The notes under the pieces were generated by a model. It worked only from the letters and a program-made list of their open reading frames with translations. It made no database searches and was not told the DNA's origin. A stretch of DNA of 64,000 nt from Balanoglossus misakiensis (Eukaryota; Hemichordata): positions 1,488,001-1,552,000 of the forward strand of contig CM082579.2 of NCBI GenBank assembly GCA_040954595.2. The letters are read 5' to 3'. Below are positions 52,438 to 64,000 of this stretch, one piece after another. The position numbers and the translations under genes are program-made. Position 1 is the stretch's first letter. Each line of letters opens with the position of its first letter.

Positions 52438-55400
52438 TCACTGATTTCCTCCATTGACATCATTCTCTTCAGCATTCTCCTGCTGTCCGTTCTTCAAATC
52501 TTCAATGCCCTTCTCCACACTGTCCAGTTTGAGTCTGAAGAAATCCAGTGAGTTGGCACTGCTGAGTTTCCGCCTCTGGGTCTCAGTCTTCACATGTGTC
52601 CACATGGCCTTGTTTGCGATCACTGCATCGTCCAGTGGTTTGGCTTCTGGTATTATCTGGCCAAGCAGTCTGATGGTCAAGAAAATCCCCCATGTTACTC
52701 ATCATGCTACAATATTGCATTGCTGGTTAACAATGTCCTATTTTTTCATAACGACAGACAAAGCTCACACATCAGAATATAACAATTTTCACTTACTGAA
52801 ACACAGGATGAGCAATGTGATTCAAGAAACTGAGTTGCAGTTCTGGAATACAAGCCTTCTCTCGATCCATCATTTCTAACGGACGGTTTCCCATTGCTTT
52901 TTCCTGTAAAAGATTTGGAACAAGTAATGGGTTAAGTAATATACCCAGTGGCTACTGTCACTTGTGTATGAAAGAAGATGTTACCTTTGCTGATTTTTTG
53001 TATTCTCTGATATTGGAGTAGCAGTAGTACTTGTTTTTTCCCCCTTGAACATATCTGTGTTAAAATTTATCTCCCAAAACCCTGTAACATTTTCATCACA
53101 GCCAGGGTATGATGAGTGTAAATAAATCATCCTCTGACTGTAGTCTGATATCAGCATTTTATCGTTATATTTCTTTAACTCTCACATCAACAGATTATGT
53201 AGCTTATGTACAATGCTCTACTCTACTAGCTTAGAGATTTTTCAAAACTTGACATACAAATGTCTGTGAAAGAACATCAGAAAAGATATCAAATTGTCAT
53301 ACCAGATCACCCTGGCTGAAGAATTCTTGATAGATGAGTTCCTGTAAAGAGAAATGCAAAGCCATATTCTTACAAATTTGACGGAACATGATTTTAAATG
53401 TTTTATGTATAAGGCTTTCCAGGGTTTCATGTCACACTGACAGGATACCTAGTAGACTTACGGATGTCATGATTGAAACTGAAGGTAACAATGGTTATGC
53501 AGGTAATTTTTAATATTGTGATTCTCCAAGTGCTTAAATTTGATAGTAGCACTCAGACAAAAAGCATTCCCTAGAAATCAATTTGCAGTCAGATTCCAGG
53601 AAGAATACTAAATGGAAATCAACGATAAGCATTTGAGTGTTCTATTGGATGTTACACTTACCGCTATCTTCTTGATGGTTTTCCAGCTTTTGGTTTGATC
53701 AGAAAGATCACAGGAAGTCATGAGTAAACATATTAACAGCTTGTGACATTTAGGATCATCCTTGTTGTATCCCTCTGTAATAGAAGATCAAAGTACGGTT
53801 TGAAATATCTTCTATGCATTTCTTGCATTTACATGACGTGACCATCCTCTTACTTTATCCTTGATTCTGTCACTCCTTACAACCCCCTCTCTAAGCTGTT
53901 AATCTTGACAACCTGTGCAACTAACCATCTCTCTCTTTCCTCTCCTTTTCTCTACACCTGTCTACAAGCATGCCATCTTTGTTGTCTTGCATGTTACACA
54001 CCAAAGAGAATGACACACATACTTGCAGTCACACATATTCAGATACATACACACAATGGGGCACACACATTAACTATAACAGACCACACCCACCTTCAGC
54101 CATCTTCTGCAAATCTGTGATAATCCGAAGATGATGAGCCAAGTCAGTGGCCAGAATGATATCTTGCATCAAATCTAACACTTCTTGGTATTCCTACAGA
54201 AGAAAGCAAACATGTTTTGATGAAATCTTTACAGTTTTCTTTTTATTTCTTCATATTCAAGGATGGAGAAAGAAAAGCATTGTGAACCCTGTCTGTGATG
54301 ATCTTTCTTCCGTACCTTCAGATCATTCAACACAAAAGGCAGTCTGATTCTTAGCCTGGGACACCATGTCCAGCTCCATTGAAAACTAGTGTCATTACTT
54401 TCACAATGCAATGCACTCAATACTGCACGGTGTACACCCCAAGAGGGCAGGTGTTTGAAGTTTTCTTTCTTGAATATTGCTCAATTCAGTCGTCATTTTT
54501 TATGCAATGCCACTTCAATTTGACAGCCATGTTTTAACCACAGCTGACTGACTTTCAAACAACACAGTCAAATCAATTGAAGTGGGTCAGTTGAATAAAT
54601 ACAGATGTTATACAAAAGCAAAGCAATCAACTCAACATGATTTACATCTCCAACATCAATGTTTACATAAGAACACCTTGAGGCTAGTACACTCTGTTCC
54701 TTTCAGGAAATTTATATTTCCACTGTGCATTTGCCACATTTGATCAAATTTGTGATTTATTATCAGATAGTAAACATTAGCTGCAGAGAAAGGATTCATT
54801 CATATTCTATTCTGACAGAGGTAAAAAGAAATAAATTATGATAATTACTAAAACATGCATCACTCATGCAATAATGGTTATTATATTATACAAGTATATT
54901 GATGGTGTAAATCACGCTATTTGATTGGTCGAGACACGACACGTGACCGTGATATATTAGCCATATACCACAGTCATATATCATAGTCAAAGAAAATGCC
55001 TTTTTAAAATGTTTTATGCAAAGTTTCAATATACTGGCATAATATAATAGCAATAAAACACCCCAGCCATGTTATACCACTCGATTTTGACCAGTTCAAC
55101 TCCATATACGCACTCGCTATCGCTCGTGCGTATATGTCGTGAACTGGTCAAAATCTCGTGGTATACCATGGCTGGGGGTGCTTTATTGCTTAAATGAATT
55201 TTCAGGAGTCCACTGACATGAAAGTGTTGGATGCGATAAACAAATCGCTGCAGGCCAAAAGTAAAATTGCATGTTGTTTCTCGACAGTCTTTTGATATGT
55301 TAAAAAGGATGATTTAAGGTGGTAAATGGTCAGGCTGACATTCTGACCTATCTAGGCATGAATTCACAAACTAACAACCTCAGATGAATAACCAACCGGC

Positions 55401-58400
55401 TGTGGCAATAAGGATTTAGTTTTATCTGTGTGGCCTTCAATCTCTTTTATGATGAACTTGTGTTAGTCAGGATATCTGATTATTAAGTCAGCATGATGCA
55501 CAAGTCTATTGAAACATTTGACCGTGAGAGTTATGGATTATTGTGGCACTGACACAGCTCAAGAACAAGCCCCACTAACCCACACCAGCCGGGAGCATCA
55601 TTCATTGTACAAACTCTGCCCCTAGGTTAATATTTACAGCGAGAACATTATTTAAATTACATGTAGCCATGCATAACTGAAGCAAAGGGTCCGAAAATAT
55701 TAATGTGTGTGAACACGGTGTTAAAACCTGAATGGAACTTACTGGTGATGTCAGGTTTTCAAATATATTGCATCCATCTGTATTCAAAATACACAGTGCT
55801 TGTGCAAAATGATGTCTCTGCAAAACAATACATAATTTATCGTTATTGCACTGAATTGATTAAGCTGGTCAATTGTCTTTGCAAGGTATTAGACCAAAAT
55901 TGGTTGAATGTACAGTGGAGTTGATGATACAACTGGTACATAGCATTATCTGTTTTTGAATACAGCGCAAGTAGTAATTACATCCCCGGAGGCAGGGTAT
56001 CCAGGCACACCTGACAACTGAGCCAATCCCTTGAGACTGACAAATGTCATTAACACAACAATGTAGCATAGAAAATGAAACATAGAGTGGATTTAGCCCA
56101 GCTTAAACACTGCACCCAGGTGAGTTGTAATGATCAGAAATTCTCACAATCCAAATTAAAGCATTGCTCTTTCCATGAAACCAAAATAATCTACATCTAA
56201 TGTCAGAAAAGCAGCAACACTACTTTGGCAAACAGTTAAGAGTTGTGTATCATCCAGTGACACAACAACGAAAAACCCCAAATGTCAGGATTTCCCTGTA
56301 AATTACACAAGATCATTTAATATTCAACTTCTACAAATCCACCATGAGTGCAATTCACAGAGACAGTAAAATGTGCATCCTCCTTTTCCTTGTGGCCTGT
56401 AAGACTTGCTCATAAAATATGAATGGTGTTTTAAAGGTTAGAGTAAGTTCAGCAAAAAAAGTTCTGACAGGAGTAGACTATATTACTGTCTGAATATCAT
56501 ATTCAAAAAGCTGGAGGGCATTTGCTAGGTATGATTGAACAAACTTTTGCAGGATGCAAGAGCATACACACAAGAATGAACAGTGTGTATCCCATATGCC
56601 TCTTGATGGAAAACTGTATATTCTGTTTATCACTCAACATCAAACACTGTAAATCAGTTTGAACTACAGTTTTGTAATAGGAAGATTTCAAAGATAGTGG
56701 TTGTATTGCAGACACTGCAAGTCTGTTGGGACTGAATGTCTACTTGGATAAAAACGAAGTTATCAAAACTAATCATACTTGGTATCTAACTTGTCACACA
56801 CTTCACTGAGATAATACTTGCTACAGGGAGGAGTGTATTAAATTAACCAGCGGCAGTTTAGGATTGACAGGGAAAATGATGTGAAAATTTCTCTGTACTT
56901 TATAGTGACTCCAGACTTTAATTCAGTGCAAATCTCACCTCAAGGACTGACCCCTCAGAACTGTATAGAGCAGCTAACACCGATCGCTGAAATAGAAAAA
57001 TATGTCAGTTAGTTCAGTTCAATGAGCCCAACCGATCAATAACTGAAGAACTTGATGTGTAATTGTCAAAAATCAGTGGTGAAAATTACAAATATATGAC
57101 CACAGGAGGCAGAGAAAAGGGGCTGAGCATTTATAACACGTATTATGAAATTTTAAGGAAATATATGAATTTTCATTACTTGAAATAAAATGGCAAATGC
57201 AGTGTCCCTTTATATGCAAAATCATTATCAAATAATTGGTAAATTTGATGATTGCAATGTCTGCTTATCAAGACAAAACTTTGATACCCAATTGATTATT
57301 AAACTAGACTACTGCAGAAATTCACACAGCACATATGCCAATTTCACAGACATAATTGGAAGGTTATACAGAATGGTACGATGTAAATTAGGCAGTTTCA
57401 TGAGATGTATCAGAGTCAACTTCAATTACAAATATCATCTGACTTAATACACTGCTAGACTTGGACAATTACTGTTAATCATATCCTGCCAGAGGGCAGA
57501 CAACTGATAATGTCATTGGCCATTCTCTGATTTCTCTACATCAATTTGATTTTCTAATGCATGCGTGCCTTTTAGGGGCTCAGTGTATTATTGTTTAACC
57601 TTGCAATGTTCTAAAATTGATCAGTAAAATGAAATTGAGAAAAATCAACTACCAGGATCTGTAATATTAACATCTTCAGCTGAGTTTGTGGGAAATGTCA
57701 TGGTATTTATTTATTTAGGTTCATTCTTCAAATTTTTATTGGAAACATAATAACTGACATCGTCAAATGTGTGCTACAGCGAGATAAAAATTAATCAGTA
57801 CTTCAAAATTTATCAGAAATGTAATAACTCTGACATCATCACATGTATGCTCCACCCAGATGAAAATTGATCCCAGGAATATAAAGACAGCAAGCATCAG
57901 TTAACTTGAAATGACATTCTTTTTTACTGCACTAATATATCCCACAAAATTACTGCCAGTTTGTTAGCTGGTCTATTTTTATTCTGATTCAAGACATGTC
58001 TATCAAATTCTGCAATAAACACATGGCAAATGGTCTCTTTATAGACTTCATTGCCAGATGTGTAAAATTCTACTTCATTATGTAACACCGACACTCTTGA
58101 CAAACAGGGTTCCAAAGTCAATACTTACTGACTGAACCTGGAAGGTATTATTAGTTCCTCTGTGATCCAAATCATGACATAAGCATGCTACAAATAGTGC
58201 AAACACCTCCATTTCCCTAAGCGTAAAAAAATACAAAAAGAACACATATTTAACACATGATCTTTTGGTAACAATTATTTAAAGGGAAAATAAATGTACC
58301 TTTAATAAAAATTTACCAATAAATTACCACTGAGACTTAATTGTTCTATTCAATGAAGCATGTTAAAATAGCCATCATTTGGCGTGTGCACACTGTAACT

Positions 58401-61400
58401 ATTGACAGTTTTGGTCTTAATCTTTCAATGTTCTCTCCAGGAATTTCTGATACAGTATTGACCAATTTGCATAACAATCTGATTAACTGCTATGCTAATG
58501 ACTTTCAATTATTTACCGTATTAACTCCTACTCTTTATTAGCTCTGGGGAGAACACTGTGGACAACAATAACAGTGCCCATTTCCACACAGACTGTGTTG
58601 TCAAGTGAAATCAAAATGAAAAAATAAATGTTCGCAATGCCATGGCCTGAAAAACAGCTGATAAAGCATATTATTATAAATTTTGATATTCTCCAAAGTT
58701 TTCTCCAAAAGTGGACTCAAACAGGTCTGATTACATCTGTACTCATAAAATTCTTAAGTCTAATAAAAGCTTTTTTTACTAGCTATGATGTAATGCCTCA
58801 GGGAGGGAACTATTTGTTGAAAGGACAATGATCTATTTTCGTTACAGTTTGACACAAACTAATAACCGTGAAAATTGCATACAGTGGTGATTTTGAGCAT
58901 CAACAATGAAATTGAAAGTCATCTTGGTTGAGGTTACCAGTAATTCTCAACAACCCAACCAGTATTTACTGTTTGAATCCAATTGAACCACTGAAAACAC
59001 CGGGACTGGATCAAATGGTTCTAAACAATCAGCATTGAGACAACTTGATGAATTGAAATGAAATGAGTATGCTTAAAGAGACAATTTCACGCACATTCAA
59101 ACTCTTGGGAATTTCTTTCCAAAATGATGAAATAAAATACCATAGTAATACTCACGTCAACATTTCCAACAGATTCAAATTCTTATACAAGAGGTAGCAG
59201 AAATGACCCACTGAGAATGCATGGTACCAGTTATGATATGGTGGATCTCGATATCCTCTTTTCACCATAAGACAGAACTTCACCAATGATGATTTGTTTA
59301 TCCTCCACCTCTTAATGAATCCCATATCCTCAAACATGCTGATAACAGCCTACGAAAGAACACACAAAATTGAGTATTGGTCTGATGTGAATTATGGACA
59401 GAAAAAAATGAAAAGTAGAAAAAAAGCAAAACATGACAAATTAACGACTTAGAATTACTGACTTCACACAACATCCTTGAAATTTGATGCTTGTAACACT
59501 GTATAACACAAACTTTAGGTAAAATGGTATTTCATGTCAGCAAGGATGTTTGGAAAACCAAGGTATACATGTATGTGTACATTTGTCAAAGAAGATGATG
59601 GTACATGTATGTATTGAGACCTACCAATGTTGTGTCTGATTCTGCTATTGATCTTGGAATACAGCTGAATTTGTCCATGTCTGGCTGGAATGTTGTTGGA
59701 TCTGGGACTCGGGATGTTGTCAGTTTCTCAAATTCAGCCTGGCTGATCTGTGGAGAGATTCAAGACAGACAATCAGTTTGACAAGCTCCATGTCGCTGAC
59801 AGTAGTAGATGACAGTATAGAGCTGAAAAAGAAACCCTTAGGTAAATGTCATTTGTTAAATATGTATCAAATGTAGATTGCATATTCACATTAGCAATGT
59901 ATGTGTATACCTTAGGCATTGCCTTCAGTTTAGTCTGAATGTAATCGGTGTGTGGATATCATCACAAAGTTCAGCTAGTCACAATTAGTTCACTTACCTG
60001 CATATGATACATCATAAGTTCATTAGAGAGTTTACTACGATACTGGGCATCTTTCACTTTCTTGTACAGCAAACTCTGTAAAAGTTATCAAGTGCAGCAT
60101 ACAATGATACACACTTTAAATTCACTTAATCATGTCAGACTATAGAAGACTTTAATACACATTTACATTTGTTAGACTAAGCAACTTAAATAGCTCAACT
60201 GCATTTTACAGTACAACTAAAAACACTAAATTTATAAATTTGCTGCATTCATGAAAAATTCAGAGGTAATCAACTTAAACATTTATACAGTGAAAATAAT
60301 TTTGTGGTGTGGGTTGCTGGTATGTTGTGAGCATGAAATGAGGCCATCCTGTTGGGTGCTGTCAATCTCCCAAAAGTTGCTGGTATCCATTTGTCAGTTG
60401 ATGGCTTGAATTTCAAATATACATGACTAATAAAGTACAATCAACTATAAACGAAACAGTACATACAACTCAACAATATAGTTACAGTGCTGGTGACTTA
60501 CGTGTACAATGCTTATTCCACAGTACACAGAGAATGCAAGGGCCACTTCTTCATCATGCGTGGTGAAGTGTGAACCTAAAATGTACAAACAATGATGTTA
60601 ATCTCACTGACAGAAAAACTGAATCATATCTATCGCTTCTCTGATTATTGTCCACAAGTTAATGTCAAAGAATGTCTCAGCTGATAAACCTAAACAGAGC
60701 TTGTTAATTTTGGGCAGCATGAATTTGATATTTGCTGTTGTAATTTGCCAAACTTGTTTTACCCTCTACACTAAAAACAACTTATATTTTGAAAAATGCA
60801 TGGTAAGGTCATGGAGGTTACATCATAGAATCAAGGTAGCTTATAAACTCTTTAGCATAACATTCTCATATGGAACTGAAACATATAAAACTCACTCACA
60901 ATTACTAGAAAAAGTTACCATGACTCATTCAAGTGATGGTTTAGCTCTTAATATGCAAGATTTTATGCCCACCCAACCCCAAATAATAAAATGTTTACAA
61001 CTGTATAAATGAGACTCTTCTAATCTGATTCAATGAATCTCAAACCTTTTATATGAAGACTAGCATTGCAAGTAGGGCTTCCTACAATGCCATTGATATT
61101 TAACGACCACCATGGTACAACATTTAACTCAAAGAGCTTCTGAAATTATGCGGAAGCAACTCCAGCATCCCACATGGGTAATTTCCACTCACCATTGATT
61201 TTATTGCATAGTTCTGCTATCCCGATGACCTTTTCTGAAATACAATGTGGCAAAGAAGGAAATCAATACAAAGTTCCAGCACATCACATTTTTAGGCACA
61301 CGCTGGGGCAACAACAGAGAAAGAGGCTGTCTAATGGCATACTCTTTGATATCGATACTGTCTAAGATAGTTTGATACTACATGCATTAGAAACTGTGCA

Positions 61401-63386
61401 GTGTCTCTGCAGAGAAAAGTGTCGTGCTTTGTCATTCAGGGTACCGGTATCTAAAGGGAGAAAAGCCTACTCTAATCAATTGTGAACACGTCTTCTTGAA
61501 AACCCTATGCCTAATCAATGGTACACGTATCTCTCCAGAGACTGTCTGACACAAAACCTCACTTGGAACGTGGCAAGGGGTCTCCCATTCTGAGAGATAC
61601 TGTGATTCAACTTTCATGCAAACAGCTTCTGTTCACTGACAGCAATGGATTCATTCTCATTCAAGTGCTGGGTGTGTGTAATGGCTGGTATCAATGCATT
61701 TATCTCTAAAGTGTGGTGTAGTAAAGGTTTATGCTCTCAAGACGATGCAACCTTCAAATCTAAATAAATCCTGTTGTCACTCTATGTGTACTTTTCTTCA
61801 GTTTATTTCTTCCAGTTTATGGAGCAGAGACCCAAGGGTAAAATGCCCAACTGGGTTGGTGTGGGGAGGAATACTGATGAGGAGATGATGAACTCAAAGA
61901 ACGAAATAAAACCCAGTCAAAGTATTCTCTGATCTACCATTTACTGCTCATATATCATGACAATGAGGAAGGAATAGGCAAAGCGTACCCGTGTCATCCT
62001 TAATTGGGAAGCACAGTATATTTCTTGTCCTGAAGCCTGTTGTATCATCTACACCTCTGTAGAACAAGGGATGTGCATAAGCATCTTTTATATTGAGAAT
62101 GGTCCCTGGAAGAGAAAAGCAATATTTTCAAAAGTTTGCACTGAACAATGTTGTTCAATTGGAGAAAAATTGCAAGTGATGGTAATAACTAAACGTGTCT
62201 TTTATTTGTCAATCATGGACAAATTGCGAGTTATATATGAGTTAATTACCTGTTGTTGCCACAAGACCAGCTATACCCTGATTAATAGGAATCCTAACTT
62301 CACCCAGGATCTATAGGATTCAAGATGGTATCAGCATTATAAATCAAAAAAATCATGTACATACATACCCGAACACTCCCTACCATTACACGCACGCACA
62401 CACTAAATGAGCAAATGGGAGCGAGAAAAACAAGTACAGACTACTTGGCCAAGTTCTGATGCTCAATATTAGTAAGGCTGTTCAAATGACAGAACTGAAA
62501 TGATTTCCCTTTTGAGTGCTTGATGGGCACTACTCACCTCGCCGTTTTCCGTAACATTTCCATCAAACACTTTCGCAACCAATTCATCATTTTCAACAAG
62601 AAACAGTGAACACCTGTGAAAAATCCAGGCAAAAAATATTTGTGCATAAGAGTAAAGAATGAACAGTTAATTAATCAGCTGTGTATACTGCATCACACAT
62701 GTGAGTTTAATTATGGACTGTGTCCATGTGCGTACATGTCTGGCTGAATCTGACATTCATCTTCTTCAGACAAATTTCATATCCATGCTACATTTACACA
62801 AGTATCTGCACTCATAAATCAAAACTGAGAAATCACTTTACACAGAACTTGTACTCCTTCTGGGAGTTGCATCTGCCGTATTATGACACAGATGTATTTT
62901 GCCTTGCCAAGGAACCAGGTCTAGTACACTGTTATATGAGATTATTAGTTTGATATTGCTACATGTTATCACTAGCTTGATGCATGCACACACCCACACA
63001 CTGAATCCCATGACAATATCAAGATTATGTGTAATAATCATTACAAAATGAGACGCTCTATGACCAGACGATTTTATACTGAAATTCTTATTATCACAAA
63101 GACAGACTCATGAGAAAAGCCATTTTTGTCCTCTTGCTGGTTTTTTTCCTCATCACAATTTTAAAATCTTACAAAGGCAACAACAGAGCCCAATTAAATG
63201 CGTGGTAAGTATGTTTCTCAAGAGGCACGTAAAATACACTCTTGAATCTAAACAGCCTTTTTCTTGATGCTGGGCAGACCAGATATAATGAATAACTGGG
63301 AGAGGGTGGTTTAGATTTTTACCTTTCTGCATGTGTTATATTCCTTGCTTCCTGCATAACCTCTTGCAATAAGACACAGACATCAT
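52438..63386 (-). CDS. PDE2A: cGMP-stimulated phosphodiesterase PDE2A, 3' part (5' cut by window)
   Basis: Seventeen exons in transcript order: 63386-63323, 62613-62538, 62310-62250, 62105-61989, 61234-61193, 60575-60502, 60075-59998, 59747-59625, 59349-59156, 58216-58129, 56986-56939, 55817-55743, 54193-54094, 53774-53662, 53341-53303, 52903-52797, 52669-52438; 542 aa in frame to the stop. The protein hydrolyses cAMP and cGMP and is activated by cGMP at GAF-B. GAF-B (first seven exons) shows [34 protein letters not shown] and FTTHDEE. The catalytic domain has the metal motifs HNWYHAF and HDLDHRG, SCDLSDQ and the purine-clamp Gln in [21 protein letters not shown] and EKAMGNRP match PDE2A rather than PDE5/6/10/11. 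The N terminus and GAF-A (about 400 residues) lie beyond the right edge. Confidence 0.95.
55049..55190. mobile_element. Foldback (MITE-like) inverted repeat in a PDE2A intron
   Basis: Two 65-bp arms (55049-55113 and 55126-55190) are near-perfect reverse complements, separated by a 12-base spacer. The arms start with agcaataaa and end with catatacgcac; I count roughly 90% pairing. It sits in the intron between exons 55743-55817 and 54094-54193. It encodes nothing and no target-site duplication is clear; the AT-rich sequence on its left (from about 54900) may belong to the same element. Confidence 0.75.
59156..59349 (-). CDS. PDE2A: PDE2A exon with first catalytic histidine motif
   Basis: Encodes the start of the catalytic core, including [20 protein letters not shown]. 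The HNWYHAF histidines are the proton donor and a metal ligand. It ends with two bases (AC) that join the next exon as Thr, just before the HDLDH exon (58216-58129). Confidence 0.95.
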
Positions 63387-64000
63387 CTGGAGAAGGAAAG
63401 AAATGGCCATAAATTGATGTAGAGATTATTAGGCAGACTACTGCATCACGATAAGGGTGTTCAATGATATATCACTGTGCAGTTCTCTGTATTCTCTCAG
63501 ACTAGAGTAGTTCATCATATCTGTCAGAAAGCACTGGGTGGATGAAAGGCCTATATTTCCAATTTAGAGAAAAGCAGTGCATGATTGCTGTGGCTTATGA
63601 ATCTTGGCTACATCATGCACCCTACTTTCAAAACCATCAACATGAAATTGTACACTGAATCATCAACATAATGGGATTGCGGAGTAGAATTTATACTGCC
63701 CCTTTTCTGGCCACTGCTATCCCCATGAAAAATAACCTTACAGACAAAATGTCATGTTGGCTTTAATAGACTCTTCAAACAACCGGCAGTTATTGATTTA
63801 GATCTGTAATTTGAATCATGTTTAGTCTACATGTAATCTGGTTAATTCTAGAACACAACTTTAATTCCTTTGATGCTGGTTTTGGTTGTCATACTCTCAC
63901 TTGGATAAATAACATTGATACGTGTAGAAAGATTGTTATATAAATATTCAATAGTCTTATGTCTCACAAGACATGCTTGTTTGAAAAACAGACTACCTAC

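Noticed and set aside
63990-64000. Possible donor (gtaggt on minus strand) of the next PDE2A exon at the window end
   Set aside because: The exon itself would lie outside the window, so it cannot be verified.

Overview
The window is eukaryotic genomic DNA. It is intron-rich and AT-leaning, with canonical GT-AG introns, long gene-poor stretches, a degraded CR1/L2-type LINE tail and microsatellites. The five genes resemble vertebrate families closely: an ionotropic glutamate receptor, a TRPC4/5-type channel, a GALNT10-like transferase, cyclin A and PDE2A. This suggests an invertebrate deuterostome such as an acorn worm or amphioxus. The species is an inference and was not established.

Layout: 1-4854 is non-coding and holds a LINE remnant. 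4855-10294 (+) is an iGluR gene with 11 exons, lacking only its signal-peptide exon. 10295-20670 is intergenic or TRPC 5' region, with a possible non-coding first exon ending at 14179. 20702-27996 (+) is a complete TRPC gene with 7 constitutive coding positions plus one position filled by either of two alternative pore exons. 28000-32450 lies between the convergent 3' ends of TRPC and GALNT. 32452-40095 (-) is a complete 12-exon GALNT coding region. 44303-47216 (-) is a complete 8-exon cyclin A. 52438-63386 (-) is the 3' two thirds of PDE2A (17 exons), cut by the window end.

I assembled every gene model by hand from splice sites, and all exon phases close exactly. Three signals stand out. TRPC carries two tandem, phase-identical pore/S6 exons; including both shifts the frame into an early stop, and skipping both also breaks the frame, so they behave as mutually exclusive exons. 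The iGluR has non-NMDA architecture but a GluN1-like Trp-Asp ligand site with no threonine for the glutamate side chain, which predicts a glycine-type ligand. A GALNT splice donor is built directly into a (CTCA)n microsatellite. Functionally the genes are unrelated (neuronal/sensory channels, O-glycosylation, cell cycle, cyclic nucleotide breakdown); I see no evidence of a co-regulated cluster.
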